Assembly (NCBI GenBank): GCA_965246785.1
Contig: CBDFFM010000027.1
Location: 186,001-250,000, forward strand
DNA: 64,000 nucleotides
Origin: UBA1952 sp965246785
Lineage (GTDB): Bacteria > Bacteroidota > Bacteroidia > Chitinophagales > Chitinophagaceae
Direction of reading: 5' to 3'
Position numbers and translations under genes: made by a program. The stretch's first letter is position 1, and every line of letters begins with the position of its first letter. Of this stretch, positions 1-8,349 are shown one piece after another. The notes under the pieces were generated by a model that was not told the DNA's origin, made no database searches, and saw only the letters and a list, made by a program, of their open reading frames with translations.

Positions 1-69
1 CCTCGCAATGACGGGGTGTGGCAGGGATGGAAGCGGCATTGACCGCCGCTGGCACATGCATTGGGGGCA

Positions 70-280
70 AAATAGTTCCAACAAATGCATTTTTCATTTA
101 AAAATGGGTTTATTGGTTTCCAATGAGGTCATTTCTCAATAAACAATGATTTAGTTGGTGGCCAGTGAATGCTATTTTATTTCAAAAAATGATGTAATTG
201 GTTTCCAATATGATGATTGCAAATACAAATTTGATAGTATTGGGCGCCAACTTGAGCATTTTAAAATCACACATTAGCTT
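70..280. repeat. Degenerate 42-bp tandem repeat with dyad cores
   Basis: Four 13-bp dyads of the form RTTGG-NNN-CCARY lie at 112-124, 154-166, 197-209 and 239-251, with start-to-start spacing of 42, 43 and 42 bp. A half site CCAAC at 78-82 is in the same phase. The linkers also resemble one another (an ATGCATTTT-like word, then an AAAATGA-like word). The stretch is AT-rich and contrasts with the GC-rich gene that starts at 324. It may be a minisatellite or an operator array. Bases 1-69 hold only the end of a CGCAATGACGG-type sequence, and I see no gene in 1-323. Confidence 0.6.
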
Positions 281-323
281 TGAGGAGGCATCTTTCTATA
301 AAAAATCAATAATCATCTGCCCA

Positions 324-1025
324 ATGACTGCGCTTTCTAAGAAAAAGGCTCCCTCCAAAGCTAAAACCAGCCCCGTCCGGCGTGTAACGGGCGAATTGCC
401 GCGCAAGGATGCGGATGTTTTGAGCGTTGCGCAGGCGGTGAGTGGGAAGTGGAGCGCCACGCCGGCCGTTACGCTGGCGTGGATGAGCGCGGCGGCGTTT
501 GCGGAGCTGGTAGCGCAGTATGCTACGATGTTTGGTGCAAAGCGCTCGGCGAGCGGGGTGCGCCCCTCGCAAACGTATAACCTACGGGTGCTGGACGCGC
601 GCATTGCGGAGGCTACGACGGCGGTGAAGATTTATGTGAATGCGCGGGAGGGCACGCTGCGCAGCACGGCGCTGTACGCGCGCTTTGGCATGGTGCGGGA
701 GGCGAAGATGTACCGCCTGCCGCAGGACAGGCAGAACCGCCTGGCGGCGCTGCGGGTGATGGCGGAGGCGGTGGAGGCGGAGGGCTTTGGCGCGAAGGCG
801 TACGGCACGGCCTTCTGGACGGGGATGGCGGCGGATTATGAGGCTGCGCTGGATGCGGCAACGACGACGGACGGGGCCATTAGCGGTAGCGCGGCAAGAA
901 AGAATGTGGCGAAGGCGGAAATCCTGAAGGTGATGAAGGCGCTGATGTGGGTGCTGCGGGGCAATTACCCGGACACGTACCGCCTGAAGTGGCGGGAATG
1001 GGGCTGGCAGAAGGAGGATTATTAG
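324..1025 (+). CDS. Hypothetical protein, 233 aa
   Basis: I do not recognise this protein. The first 30 residues are basic and Lys/Ser/Thr-rich; the body is alanine-rich and probably helical; the C-terminus is Trp/Lys/Glu-rich (KWREWGWQKEDY). There is no signal peptide or membrane segment. An in-frame TTG/ATG-rich extension reaches back to 198, but it lies in the AT-rich repeat and its composition is unlike the rest, so ATG 324 is preferred. The M1 peptidase starts 15 nt after the stop, so the two may be cotranscribed. The codon composition is strongly GC-rich compared with the upstream repeat. Confidence 0.6.
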   Translation: MTALSKKKAPSKAKTSPVRRVTGELPRKDADVLSVAQAVSGKWSATPAVTLAWMSAAAFAELVAQYATMFGAKRSASGVRPSQTYNLRVLDARIAEATTAVKIYVNAREGTLRSTALYARFGMVREAKMYRLPQDRQNRLAALRVMAEAVEAEGFGAKAYGTAFWTGMAADYEAALDAATTTDGAISGSAARKNVAKAEILKVMKALMWVLRGNYPDTYRLKWREWGWQKEDY

Positions 1026-1040
1026 GGAGCTTTGGAAATT

Positions 1041-2711
1041 ATGAAACGATTGCTTTTTCTGCTCTTGCTGCTGCCGTTTTATGGGGATGCTTATACGCGG
1101 CAGGATACGTTAAGGGGGAGTAATGGCAGGGGGAGGGATTGGTGGGATGTGGTGCGGTATGATTTGAGGGTGGAGATTGATACTGCGACGAAGCGGATCA
1201 ATGGAAATTGCAGAATTATCTATCGCCTGATTGGTGAGCCGCGGGACAGTATGCAAATTGATTTGCAGGAAGGAATGCGGATAACAGACAGCCATCACGA
1301 CTGGAGACGTGACGGTAGTGTATACTGGCGAATACTACCGGGATCGTACCATGAAATCGGCAGCACCTTCTTTGTAGATATACCATTTGAAGGCAAGCCG
1401 CGCACGGCGGTCAACCCTCCCTGGGATGGCGGCTTTATCTGGACGAAGGACAGCATGGGCAAGCCTTGGATATCAGTAGCATGTCAGGGGTTGGGCGCGA
1501 GTAGCTGGTGGCCCTGCAAGGATTATCAGGGGGATGAGCCGGATAGCGGGATGTCGCTCCAAGTGACGCTTAAGAGCCATACCGTATTGCCTATATCAAA
1601 CGGGCGTATGACGCAAGTGGGTAACTACAAAATGGAGTACCATGGTGACCAGGCAATATTGACTGAGGATGATACATTTCAATGGTACGTCCACAACCCC
1701 ATCAACACCTACAACACCAGCTTCTACATCGGCGACTACGCCCACTGGCACGACACCCTCCATGGCGAGCAGGGCGTGCTGGACTTAGACTTCTACCCCC
1801 TCCGCTACAACGAGGCCAAAGCCCGCAAACAATGGACACAGGCCAAAGAGATGCTCCGCTGCTTTGAATGGTGGATAGGCCCCTACCCTTTCTACGAGGA
1901 TGGCTACAAGCTGGTGGAGGCCCCCTACCTCGGCATGGAGCACCAGAGCGCCATCGCCTACGGCAATCACTACACCAACGGCTACTACCGCCCCACCGGC
2001 CCCATAGACCGCAGCGGCACAGGCGTAGGCATGTCCTTTGACTTCATCATCATCCACGAAAGCGGCCACGAGTGGTTCGGCAACAGCATCACCGCCCGCG
2101 ACATCGCCGACAACTGGCTGCACGAAGGCTTCACCACCTACACCGAAACCCTCTTCGCAGAATGGATAAAGGACAAAGACAGCGCCTTCGCCTATGCTCA
2201 GGGAGAATGGAAAAACATCCGCAACGACCGCCCCGTAATAGGAGATTATGGCGTGAACGATGAAGGCTCAAGCGATAAATACGACAAAGGCGCGGCGGTG
2301 GTGCATATGATACGGATGATGATAAACGACGACAAGCGCTTCCGGGAATTGCTGCGCGGCCTGAACCGGGACTTCTATCATAAGATTGTTACGAGTGAGG
2401 AGGTGGAGGAATATATCAGCCGGTTTGTGGGGAGGGATTTGAGGGTGTTCTTTGATGTGTATCTGAGAAGCACAACCATTCCAACGCTAAGAGTAACGAT
2501 AGAGAAATATCGCCGAAAAAACTTTCAATCACGTGAGTGGATAGGAGTAAAAGACGGTTTTTTAGCGCCCGTAAAATTTGGCAACAACATCACAGTAGAA
2601 CAGAAGTATAAACGAATGCGCGACGACTATATCATTCGCTACCCTTCTAAAGGTCTCGGGATAAAAGCAGTTGGGCTTTATAAGGTTGAGGAGGTACAGT
2701 ATAAGCCTTAA
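1041..2711 (+). CDS. M1 family metallopeptidase (aminopeptidase N-like)
   Basis: This is a predicted exported zinc aminopeptidase of 556 aa. A hydrophobic signal peptide (KRLLFLLLLLPFYGDA) starts at ATG 1041; a TTG three codons upstream is the other option. The zinc site HESGH is at residues 339-343, and the third ligand Glu362 lies in NWLHEGF, giving the M1 spacing HExxH-18-E. A GMEHQ segment upstream corresponds to the family's GxMEN substrate loop. The protein is shorter than E. coli PepN and lacks much of the C-terminal helical domain, as is common for Bacteroidota M1 enzymes. Codon use is mosaic: about 1680-2240 strongly prefers C-ending codons, unlike both ends. Confidence 0.9.
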   Translation: MKRLLFLLLLLPFYGDAYTRQDTLRGSNGRGRDWWDVVRYDLRVEIDTATKRINGNCRIIYRLIGEPRDSMQIDLQEGMRITDSHHDWRRDGSVYWRILPGSYHEIGSTFFVDIPFEGKPRTAVNPPWDGGFIWTKDSMGKPWISVACQGLGASSWWPCKDYQGDEPDSGMSLQVTLKSHTVLPISNGRMTQVGNYKMEYHGDQAILTEDDTFQWYVHNPINTYNTSFYIGDYAHWHDTLHGEQGVLDLDFYPLRYNEAKARKQWTQAKEMLRCFEWWIGPYPFYEDGYKLVEAPYLGMEHQSAIAYGNHYTNGYYRPTGPIDRSGTGVGMSFDFIIIHESGHEWFGNSITARDIADNWLHEGFTTYTETLFAEWIKDKDSAFAYAQGEWKNIRNDRPVIGDYGVNDEGSSDKYDKGAAVVHMIRMMINDDKRFRELLRGLNRDFYHKIVTSEEVEEYISRFVGRDLRVFFDVYLRSTTIPTLRVTIEKYRRKNFQSREWIGVKDGFLAPVKFGNNITVEQKYKRMRDDYIIRYPSKGLGIKAVGLYKVEEVQYKP

Positions 2712-2717
2712 TCTCTA

Positions 2718-2755
2718 AGCTGCTCGCCCAATCTTGTCATTCCCGCAGGGAATCT
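2718..2755 (+). repeat. Dispersed 38-bp repeat, copy 1
   Basis: A segment running from AGCTGCTCGCCC to GGGAATCT recurs in reverse complement at 61373-61412. The copies differ by two substitutions and a 2-nt insertion. It contains the short palindrome TTCCCGCAGGGAA. It lies just after the M1 peptidase stop. Confidence 0.75.
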
Positions 2756-2836
2756 ATTCTCTCGCAGCGAATGTGCTGCTCGTCCAAACCTTGTCATGCT
2801 GCAAGCACCCTTCCCGACACATACCAGAGGCGCAGG

Positions 2837-2957
2837 TATCCTCCGCTGGCGGAGGTGGCTGAGGAGCAAAGCGACGAAGCCGGAGGTGGGTCTGGAATAA
2901 AATCCCACCTCCGCCCACCTCACTTCGTTCAGCGGGCACCTCCGCCAGCGGAGGATA
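2837..2957. repeat. Large intergenic hairpin with nested stems
   Basis: A perfect 21-bp inverted repeat (2837-2857 with 2937-2957) encloses a second perfect 10-bp stem (2881-2890 with 2904-2913; 13-nt loop). Between them a GCTGA...CGAAG arm pairs imperfectly with CTTCGTTCAGC. The words GGAGGTGG and CCACCTCC recur inside. It looks like a REP-type dispersed palindrome, and could also act as a terminator of the peptidase transcript. Confidence 0.75.
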
Positions 2958-2989
2958 TCCCATCGGGAGCCGCAATCCTCCCTTCAACT

Positions 2990-2997
2990 TACCTTCG
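2990..2997 (+). promoter_or_regulatory. -7 promoter box of mutS
   Basis: TACCTTCG is a near match to the Bacteroidota -7 box TAnnTTTG. Only 5 nt separate it from the mutS ATG, so transcription would begin at or next to the start codon. Confidence 0.5.
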
Positions 2998-3002
2998 CCC
3001 CA

Positions 3003-5633
3003 ATGGCAAAGAAGGAAGCATCGGAGACCCCGATGATGCAGCAGCACCGCGAGATAAAGGCCCGCTATCCCGATGCCATCCTCCTCTTCCGCGTCGGCGA
3101 TTTCTACGAGACCTTCGGCGAAGACGCCATCACGGCAGCCCGCATCCTCGGCATCACCCTCACCAAGCGCAGCAATGCGAATGCGGCTTCCTTAGAGTTG
3201 GCCGGCTTCCCGCACCACGCGCTGGATACCTACCTGCACAAGCTGGTAAAGGCCGGCTACCGCGTAGCCATCTGCGACCAATTAGAAGACCCCAAGCTTG
3301 CCAAAGGCGTAGTAAAGCGAGGCGTCACAGAACTGGTAACACCCGGCGTTGCCTCCAATGACAAGCTCCTGGACGGCAAGACCAACAATTTCCTCGCAGC
3401 ACTCTACCTCACGGACGGCAACTGCGGCGTAGCCTTCATAGACATCTCCACCGGCGAGTTTTACGCCGCCGAAGGCAGCGCCGATTACATGGACAAGCTG
3501 CTCCAAAGCTTCGGCCCATCGGAAATCATTCTCGCCAAAGGCAAGGTCAAAGCCTACCGCGAGCGCTTTGACAGCAGCACCTACACCTTCGCCATGGAGG
3601 ACTGGATTTTCGCGGAGCGCTACACGTATGATTTGCTGCTCCAGCATTTCGGCACGCAAAGCCTCAAAGGTTTCGGCATTGAAGAATTGAAGGCTGCTAC
3701 CGTTGCCGCAGGCGCTGCGCTGCATTACCTCAAAGACACGGAGCATCCCCACCTGCAGCATATCTCCGGCATCCGCCGCATCGTCGCGGATTCGTTTTTG
3801 TGGATGGACAGGTTCACCATCCGCAACCTGGAACTGCTGCCCGGCGGCGACCGCGAGGGCTCATCATTGTTGCAAGCCTTGGACGGTACGCATACGCCCA
3901 TGGGCGCACGGCTGCTAAAGCGCTGGATGATATTTCCGCTCTTTGACCTGCACCAGATTCATCAGCGCTTGTCATTGGTGGAATTATTTCTGAAAGACAG
4001 TGAGCTGAGCGGAAAGCTCTTGCAGCAAATCCGGCAGATTGGCGACGTGGAGCGATTAATTAGCAAGATTCCGCTCAAGAAGGCGAACCCGCGAGAAGTC
4101 TTGCAGCTTGCGAAGAGTTTGCTGCACATGGAAGCTGTGCAGACGGCTTGTGCCGAAAGTGATTCGGCGGCGTTGAAGAGCCTTGTGCAGAGCATTCAGC
4201 CCTGCACGGAGTTGCAGATGCGCATCTGGCATACGCTTCAGGAAGAAGCGCCTGCCCTTGCCTCCAAAGGCAATTTCATTCGCGATGGCGTGCATGATGT
4301 GCTGGACGACTTGCGCAACATTTCGCGCAGCGGAAAGAATTATCTCCTGCAAATCCAGCAACGCGAGATTCAGCGCACGGCTATTTCCTCGCTGAAAGTT
4401 TCTTACAACAACGTCTTCGGCTATTATCTGGAAGTCACACACGCGCACAAAGACAAGGTGCCGGCGGACTGGATTCGCAAGCAGACCCTTACAAATGCGG
4501 AGCGCTACATAACGCCGGAACTGAAGGAATACGAGGAGAAGATTCTGGGCGCGGAAGAGAAGATGCTGGGGTTGGAGCTGGAGCTGTACGGACAGCTTTT
4601 GGCGGCAATAGAGCCGTTTATCGCCTGCATTCAGGCTAATGCCGGCATCATTGCGCAGCTTGATTGCCTGCTCTCCTTTGCACGCCATGCCCAGCGCTAC
4701 AACTACCGCAAGCCGGATGTAGTGGAGGATGCGTTCATTGAAATCAAAGCTGGCCGCCACCCGGTAATAGAACAGCGCCTGCCACCCGGCGAGCAGTATG
4801 TGTCCAATGACCTGCGACTTGATAAGGATGAGCAGCAAATCATCATCCTCACCGGCCCGAACATGAGCGGTAAGAGTGCCCTCCTCCGCCAGACTGCCAT
4901 CATCACGCTCATGGCGCACATGGGTTCCTTCGTGCCGGCAGACGCAGCTACGATTGGCCTGACGGACAAGATTTTTACGCGCGTCGGCGCGAGCGACAAC
5001 CTGAGCGGCGGCGAGAGCACCTTTATGGTGGAGATGAATGAGACGGCGAGCATCATCAATTCCATCTCCGGCCGCAGTTTGGTATTGTTAGACGAGATTG
5101 GCCGGGGTACAAGCACCTACGACGGCATCTCGCTGGCGTGGAGCATCGCAGAATTTCTGCACAACCACCCGGCGCGTCCGAAAACGCTCTTCGCGACGCA
5201 CTACCATGAGCTGAATGAACTGGAGGCGCGCTTGGAGCGGCTAAAAAATTATCACATCACGCATAAGGAGACGGGGAATAAGGTGATTTTCCTACGCAAA
5301 CTGGCCCCTGGCGGCTCGCGGCATTCTTTCGGCATTCAGGTGGCGCGGATGGCGGGGATGCCCCCGGATTTGCTGGCGCGGGCGGAGGAGATTCTATCGC
5401 TGCTGGAAGAAAAACATGCGGCAGACGGCGCGGAAGGCGAGGATGCTGCGGCGCGTATCCGAAAGCAGCAACCTAAGGCGGCGACTTTTCAGCTCAACAT
5501 TTTTGACGGGCTTTCAGAGGATTTGCGGCGGATACAGCAGCTTCTGGACGAAACGGACATTAATACGCTGACACCTGTTGAGGCTTTGATGAAATTGAAT
5601 GAGATGAAGGGGATTGTGAAGGTTTATAAATAG
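3003..5633 (+). CDS. mutS: DNA mismatch repair protein MutS
   Basis: This ATPase recognises base mismatches and small loops and recruits MutL in the cytoplasm. The 876-aa length is typical. The mismatch-reading motif F34-x-E36 (DFYETFGED) is present. The Walker A motif GPNMSGKS is at about residues 617-624 and Walker B is LVLLDEIGRGTST. The ATG at 3003 follows a promoter box by 5 nt, and the start MAKKEASETPMMQQHREIK is where the family normally begins. The gene appears monocistronic between an intergenic hairpin and the YdcF-like gene. I see no defects. Confidence 0.98.
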   Translation: MAKKEASETPMMQQHREIKARYPDAILLFRVGDFYETFGEDAITAARILGITLTKRSNANAASLELAGFPHHALDTYLHKLVKAGYRVAICDQLEDPKLAKGVVKRGVTELVTPGVASNDKLLDGKTNNFLAALYLTDGNCGVAFIDISTGEFYAAEGSADYMDKLLQSFGPSEIILAKGKVKAYRERFDSSTYTFAMEDWIFAERYTYDLLLQHFGTQSLKGFGIEELKAATVAAGAALHYLKDTEHPHLQHISGIRRIVADSFLWMDRFTIRNLELLPGGDREGSSLLQALDGTHTPMGARLLKRWMIFPLFDLHQIHQRLSLVELFLKDSELSGKLLQQIRQIGDVERLISKIPLKKANPREVLQLAKSLLHMEAVQTACAESDSAALKSLVQSIQPCTELQMRIWHTLQEEAPALASKGNFIRDGVHDVLDDLRNISRSGKNYLLQIQQREIQRTAISSLKVSYNNVFGYYLEVTHAHKDKVPADWIRKQTLTNAERYITPELKEYEEKILGAEEKMLGLELELYGQLLAAIEPFIACIQANAGIIAQLDCLLSFARHAQRYNYRKPDVVEDAFIEIKAGRHPVIEQRLPPGEQYVSNDLRLDKDEQQIIILTGPNMSGKSALLRQTAIITLMAHMGSFVPADAATIGLTDKIFTRVGASDNLSGGESTFMVEMNETASIINSISGRSLVLLDEIGRGTSTYDGISLAWSIAEFLHNHPARPKTLFATHYHELNELEARLERLKNYHITHKETGNKVIFLRKLAPGGSRHSFGIQVARMAGMPPDLLARAEEILSLLEEKHAADGAEGEDAAARIRKQQPKAATFQLNIFDGLSEDLRRIQQLLDETDINTLTPVEALMKLNEMKGIVKVYK

Positions 5634-5688
5634 GCGGCACAACCTTTGAAACGCTCCTTTCGTTTTTGAATGAACATTCTAACCCAGC

Positions 5689-6363
5689 TTGAAAACGAAA
5701 TATAGTATTCCTATTCTTGCGTCGCTTCTGATGCTCGCGGCATGTATCACCCCACGCAAAGGGCCGCGCAAGGCATTGGCGAAAGCCAACAGCATCATCC
5801 CTTTTGACGCAGTCATCATCCCCGGCATTCCTTTCAACGGCGAGAGCTGGGACAGCGTAATGAAAGCGCGGGTGCTGTGGAGTTTCATCCTTTACAAGAA
5901 CGGCTACGCGAAGAACATTATCTACTCCGGCAGCGCGGTTTATACGCCATATTACGAGGCTAAGGTGATGGGCTTGTACGGTCAGGCGCTGGGCATTCCG
6001 GCAGAGCACATTTTCTACGACACGTCGGCGAAGCACAGTACCGAAAACGTCTTTTACGCTTACCTCATCGCGAAGCAACAAGGCTTCAAGTCCATTGCCC
6101 TCGCTACCGACCCGTTTCAGTCGTTCATGCTGCACGGTTTCACGCGAAGAAGGTTTGGGACACCTATCTATCATTTGCCGTTCATTGTAGATTCTTTGGC
6201 GGCTTACAATAGTGCAAACCCGGCCATTAATCCCAAATCCGCCAAAGTGAGGAATTGGACTTCTATTAAAGACCAGGAATCTTTCAGTCAGCGCTTCAAG
6301 GGAACGATGGGCCGGACGATAGATTGGAGTAAGTATCCCGGCGGGAAAGTCGGGCCGCTGTAA
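5689..6363 (+). CDS. YdcF/SanA/ElyC-family lipoprotein (DUF218)
   Basis: This is a 224-aa envelope protein of the DUF218 fold. Family members are linked to cell-envelope polymer metabolism, but their reaction is mostly unknown. The start is a TTG: only this codon gives a complete lipoprotein signal peptide ending in the lipobox LAAC. The next in-frame ATG (5731) falls inside the signal peptide. Family hallmarks are FDAVIIPG near the N-terminus, the YSGSAVYTPYYEAK segment, an S-x-x-T-x-x-N motif (SAKHSTENVFYAY) and the ALATDPFQS strand. It starts 55 nt after mutS. Confidence 0.8.
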   Translation: MKTKYSIPILASLLMLAACITPRKGPRKALAKANSIIPFDAVIIPGIPFNGESWDSVMKARVLWSFILYKNGYAKNIIYSGSAVYTPYYEAKVMGLYGQALGIPAEHIFYDTSAKHSTENVFYAYLIAKQQGFKSIALATDPFQSFMLHGFTRRRFGTPIYHLPFIVDSLAAYNSANPAINPKSAKVRNWTSIKDQESFSQRFKGTMGRTIDWSKYPGGKVGPL

Positions 6364-6498
6364 GGGAGCCCAAAACATATTTTTTAAAAACGCACTGGGT
6401 TACCTTTTGCTTTTTTATAGCATCAATGTGACCCCTTCGCCCGGCCTGCCGGAGGGGTAGCCCGTATATTTGCCCTACCCATTTTCAACTTCACAATC

Positions 6499-6573
6499 AT
6501 GCTTTTTTATTCCCAAAACCTGCGCAGCACGCAGCGGAATCCCAAACAGATCCCACCGGGCACCGATTGTTGA
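6499..6573 (+). CDS. Possible 24-aa leader peptide
   Basis: This ORF encodes MLFYSQNLRSTQRN followed by PKQIPPGTDC and a TGA. It begins about 20 nt after the predicted transcription start and ends 29 nt before the terminator-like hairpin. No single amino acid dominates, so the signal it could sense is unclear. It could be a leader peptide or a chance ORF. Confidence 0.35.
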   Translation: MLFYSQNLRSTQRNPKQIPPGTDC

Positions 6574-6602
6574 AAGCCGTCCAATAAACGTCTCTTCTTC
6601 TA

Positions 6603-6637
6603 ATCGCCCCGGCCTCTGGTTCGGGGCGATTTCTTTT
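6603..6637 (+). terminator. Terminator-like hairpin in the ATPase leader (attenuator?)
   Basis: A perfect 8-bp stem, ATCGCCCC (6603-6610) with GGGGCGAT (6623-6630), is followed by the T-rich run TTCTTTT. It lies between a promoter box and the gene it precedes, so it would cut transcription before the ATPase unless read through or unfolded. Confidence 0.6.
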
Positions 6638-6668
6638 CCGCCCTGCCTGCTGCATAACCCACGACACT

Positions 6669-7835
6669 ATGAATTTCAAAACCCGACCCGAAGAGATGCA
6701 GACCGCAGAAACCACCGCCATCACACCACCATTCCGCAGCCCAATAACGCCTGCGAAAGACGCTCCACCAATGCCTCAGCCTTACAACGAAGTGTTCGTC
6801 CGCACCAACCTGTTCAGCGGCCACTTTATAGATACCAAATCGTTTTACCTGCACGAGTTCGGCACGCTGCCAAACGTGACTATTATCCGCCAGGTGGATT
6901 ATGAGAAGGCGTATGCCTCTATCAAAAAGGAGTACGCCGCGCAGATTGAAGAAGAGTATCACTACACCGCCATCAATCCGAAAAAGGAGAAAGAAGAAAA
7001 GGAAGAATCCGTCCTTCGCCTGAAGGAGCAGATTATGCTGGAAATGGGCGATGGCTATGCGGAGCTTTACTATACCAATGCGACCGGCCCGCTCTACAAG
7101 GCACTCGTGGCGCGGCTTTCCGGGCTGCGCGGCGGCAAGCGCACGCGCCCGCAGGAAATCAACCTCATCACCAAAGGCGACTACGGCCTGGAGCTGACGA
7201 AGATGGATGTGAAGCGCACGAAGCTGGACATTGACCTCTTCTACGAAGACGACTTCAAGGAGATGCACAACACCATCATCAAGCGCCTGAACAAAAAGGA
7301 CGACAAAGGCATCGTGCTGCTGCACGGAATTCCCGGAACGGGCAAGACCACCTACCTGCGCTACCTCGTGGGCAAGATGAAGAAGAAGGTGCTTTTCGTG
7401 CCGCCGGATATGGCCGCGCACATTGTAAATCCTGACTTGGTAAAGCTGCTCATTGACAATCCTAACTGCGTGCTCATTATTGAAGACGCGGAGAACATCA
7501 TCATGCAGCGGCAGCCCGGCTCCGATTCAGCCGTGAGCAATCTGCTGAACATTTCCGACGGCTTGCTGTCGGACTTCCTTAATGTGCAAATCATTTGCAC
7601 CTTCAACTCTTCGCTTTCTGTCGTGGATTCTGCGCTGCTGCGCAAAGGCCGCCTCATTGCGAAGTATGAGTTTGGAAAGCTGTCCGTATCAAAGGCACAA
7701 AAACTGAGCGAGTTCGCCAATTCAAAGCTGCGCGTGATTACGCCAATGACAGTGGCGGAGATTATGAATCAGGAAGAGAAAGGTTATGAGCAGGAGCGGC
7801 CGCGAATAGGGTTTCGCTCGGCAGCGATGGCATAA
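6669..7835 (+). CDS. AAA+ family ATPase
   Basis: This 388-aa cytoplasmic ATPase has about 210 residues of unfamiliar N-terminal sequence with a Lys/Glu-rich charged stretch (NPKKEKEEKEE). One AAA+ module follows: Walker A GIPGTGKTT at 220-228, Walker B VLIIEDAE with Glu272/Asp273, a sensor-like CTFNSS, and an arginine-finger-like LLRKGRLIAKYEF. The domain resembles BCS1/spastin-type classical AAA modules; the substrate is unknown. There is no membrane segment. It is monocistronic with an attenuator-like leader and a strong terminator downstream. Confidence 0.85.
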   Translation: MNFKTRPEEMQTAETTAITPPFRSPITPAKDAPPMPQPYNEVFVRTNLFSGHFIDTKSFYLHEFGTLPNVTIIRQVDYEKAYASIKKEYAAQIEEEYHYTAINPKKEKEEKEESVLRLKEQIMLEMGDGYAELYYTNATGPLYKALVARLSGLRGGKRTRPQEINLITKGDYGLELTKMDVKRTKLDIDLFYEDDFKEMHNTIIKRLNKKDDKGIVLLHGIPGTGKTTYLRYLVGKMKKKVLFVPPDMAAHIVNPDLVKLLIDNPNCVLIIEDAENIIMQRQPGSDSAVSNLLNISDGLLSDFLNVQIICTFNSSLSVVDSALLRKGRLIAKYEFGKLSVSKAQKLSEFANSKLRVITPMTVAEIMNQEEKGYEQERPRIGFRSAAMA

Positions 7836-7890
7836 AGGCTGCGCAGCATGCAATGAATCAAACCGCCAAAGCTTGCTCGTGTAATAAAAT

Positions 7891-7920
7891 AAAAAGACCG
7901 CCTTTTCAAGCGGTCTTTTT
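7891..7920. terminator. Bidirectional Rho-independent terminator
   Basis: A perfect 11-bp stem, AAAAAGACCGC (7891-7901) with GCGGTCTTTTT (7910-7920), has an 8-nt loop. A and T tracts on both sides let it serve both the ATPase gene and the convergent peptide gene. Confidence 0.92.
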
Positions 7921-7950
7921 ATTCTTTCAACCAGGCGCAATTGCCTATTG

Positions 7951-8157
7951 CTACCCTTCGGTCGGATGATAGCCCAGCGGGTCCTGATGTACTGTCGGGC
8001 CATCGTGAGGGCCGTCATCGGAGCCGTCGCCGTTACCATAGCCACCGTCTTCCTCAGCAAAGGGTTTTCCGGTAACTGGGTCAAATGCCAGAATACCATC
8101 GCCGCCATTGACGCTGCGCATTTGCTCGTCGTTAAGCTGTTCTATTGTCGTTTTCAT
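7951..8157 (-). CDS. Small peptide with double-glycine leader
   Basis: This 68-aa peptide begins MKTTIEQLNDEQMRSVNGG, which has the hydrophobic spacing and terminal Gly-Gly of leaders cut by C39 peptidase/ABC exporters (bacteriocin and RiPP precursors). The predicted core of about 49 residues is acidic and rich in Gly, Asp and Pro. It has no Cys, which argues against lanthipeptide or disulfide chemistry. No exporter or modifying enzyme lies nearby. It has its own terminator (7891-7920). The leader resemblance is seen; export and cleavage are inferred. Confidence 0.65.
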   Translation of the reverse strand: MKTTIEQLNDEQMRSVNGGDGILAFDPVTGKPFAEEDGGYGNGDGSDDGPHDGPTVHQDPLGYHPTEG

Positions 8158-8227
8158 AAAAGGCAGTTTTTAAGGTGCATTATTGCAGACATAGTACTTT
8201 AAAAAATAGGGCCAGCGTTTCTTAAAA

Positions 8228-8316
8228 TAGTTGAGCGAGCTGAGTGAGTTGGATAGTTGAGCGAGTACATAATTATCGGTGCAATCACCCGTTCAACTCG
8301 CTCAACCATTCAAACC
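8228..8316. repeat. Intergenic phased-word element (GTTGAGCGAG / CTCGCTCAAC)
   Basis: GTTGAGCGAG occurs at 8230-8239 and 8256-8265, and its exact reverse complement at 8297-8306. Further NNTCAAC-like words flank it. It sits between the peptide gene and the promoter box of the glycosyltransferase. It belongs to the same type of repeat as those at 14582, 16265 and 63541. Confidence 0.65.
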
Positions 8317-8336
8317 AACTTGCTCCTCGTGCAGCC

Positions 8337-8344
8337 TACCTTCG
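8337..8344 (+). promoter_or_regulatory. -7 promoter box of glycosyltransferase
   Basis: TACCTTCG lies 5 nt before ATG 8350, the same arrangement as at mutS. It supports 8350 as the true start over the longer in-frame TTG at 8257. Confidence 0.5.
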
Positions 8345-8349
8345 CCATC

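Larger units (their letters stand above)
6364..6668 (+). promoter_or_regulatory. Leader region of the AAA+ ATPase gene
   Basis: This 305-nt gap holds a perfect -7 box TATATTTG at 6465-6472, a 24-codon ORF (6499-6573), a terminator-like hairpin (6603-6637), then 31 nt to the ATPase ATG at 6669. This order (promoter, short ORF, hairpin with T tract, gene) is that of a transcription attenuator. No known riboswitch pattern is apparent. Confidence 0.5.

Noticed and set aside
70..280. CRISPR array with 13-bp repeats
   Set aside because: Repeats are too short and the linkers are themselves similar; no cas genes.
4056..4919. 287-codon open frame on the minus strand inside mutS
   Set aside because: It lies wholly antisense to a conserved gene, and its predicted protein has no coherent domain; a by-product of GC-rich codons.
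8257..8349. N-terminal extension of the glycosyltransferase from TTG 8257
   Set aside because: It would translate a repeat element, and a promoter box lies 5 nt before ATG 8350.
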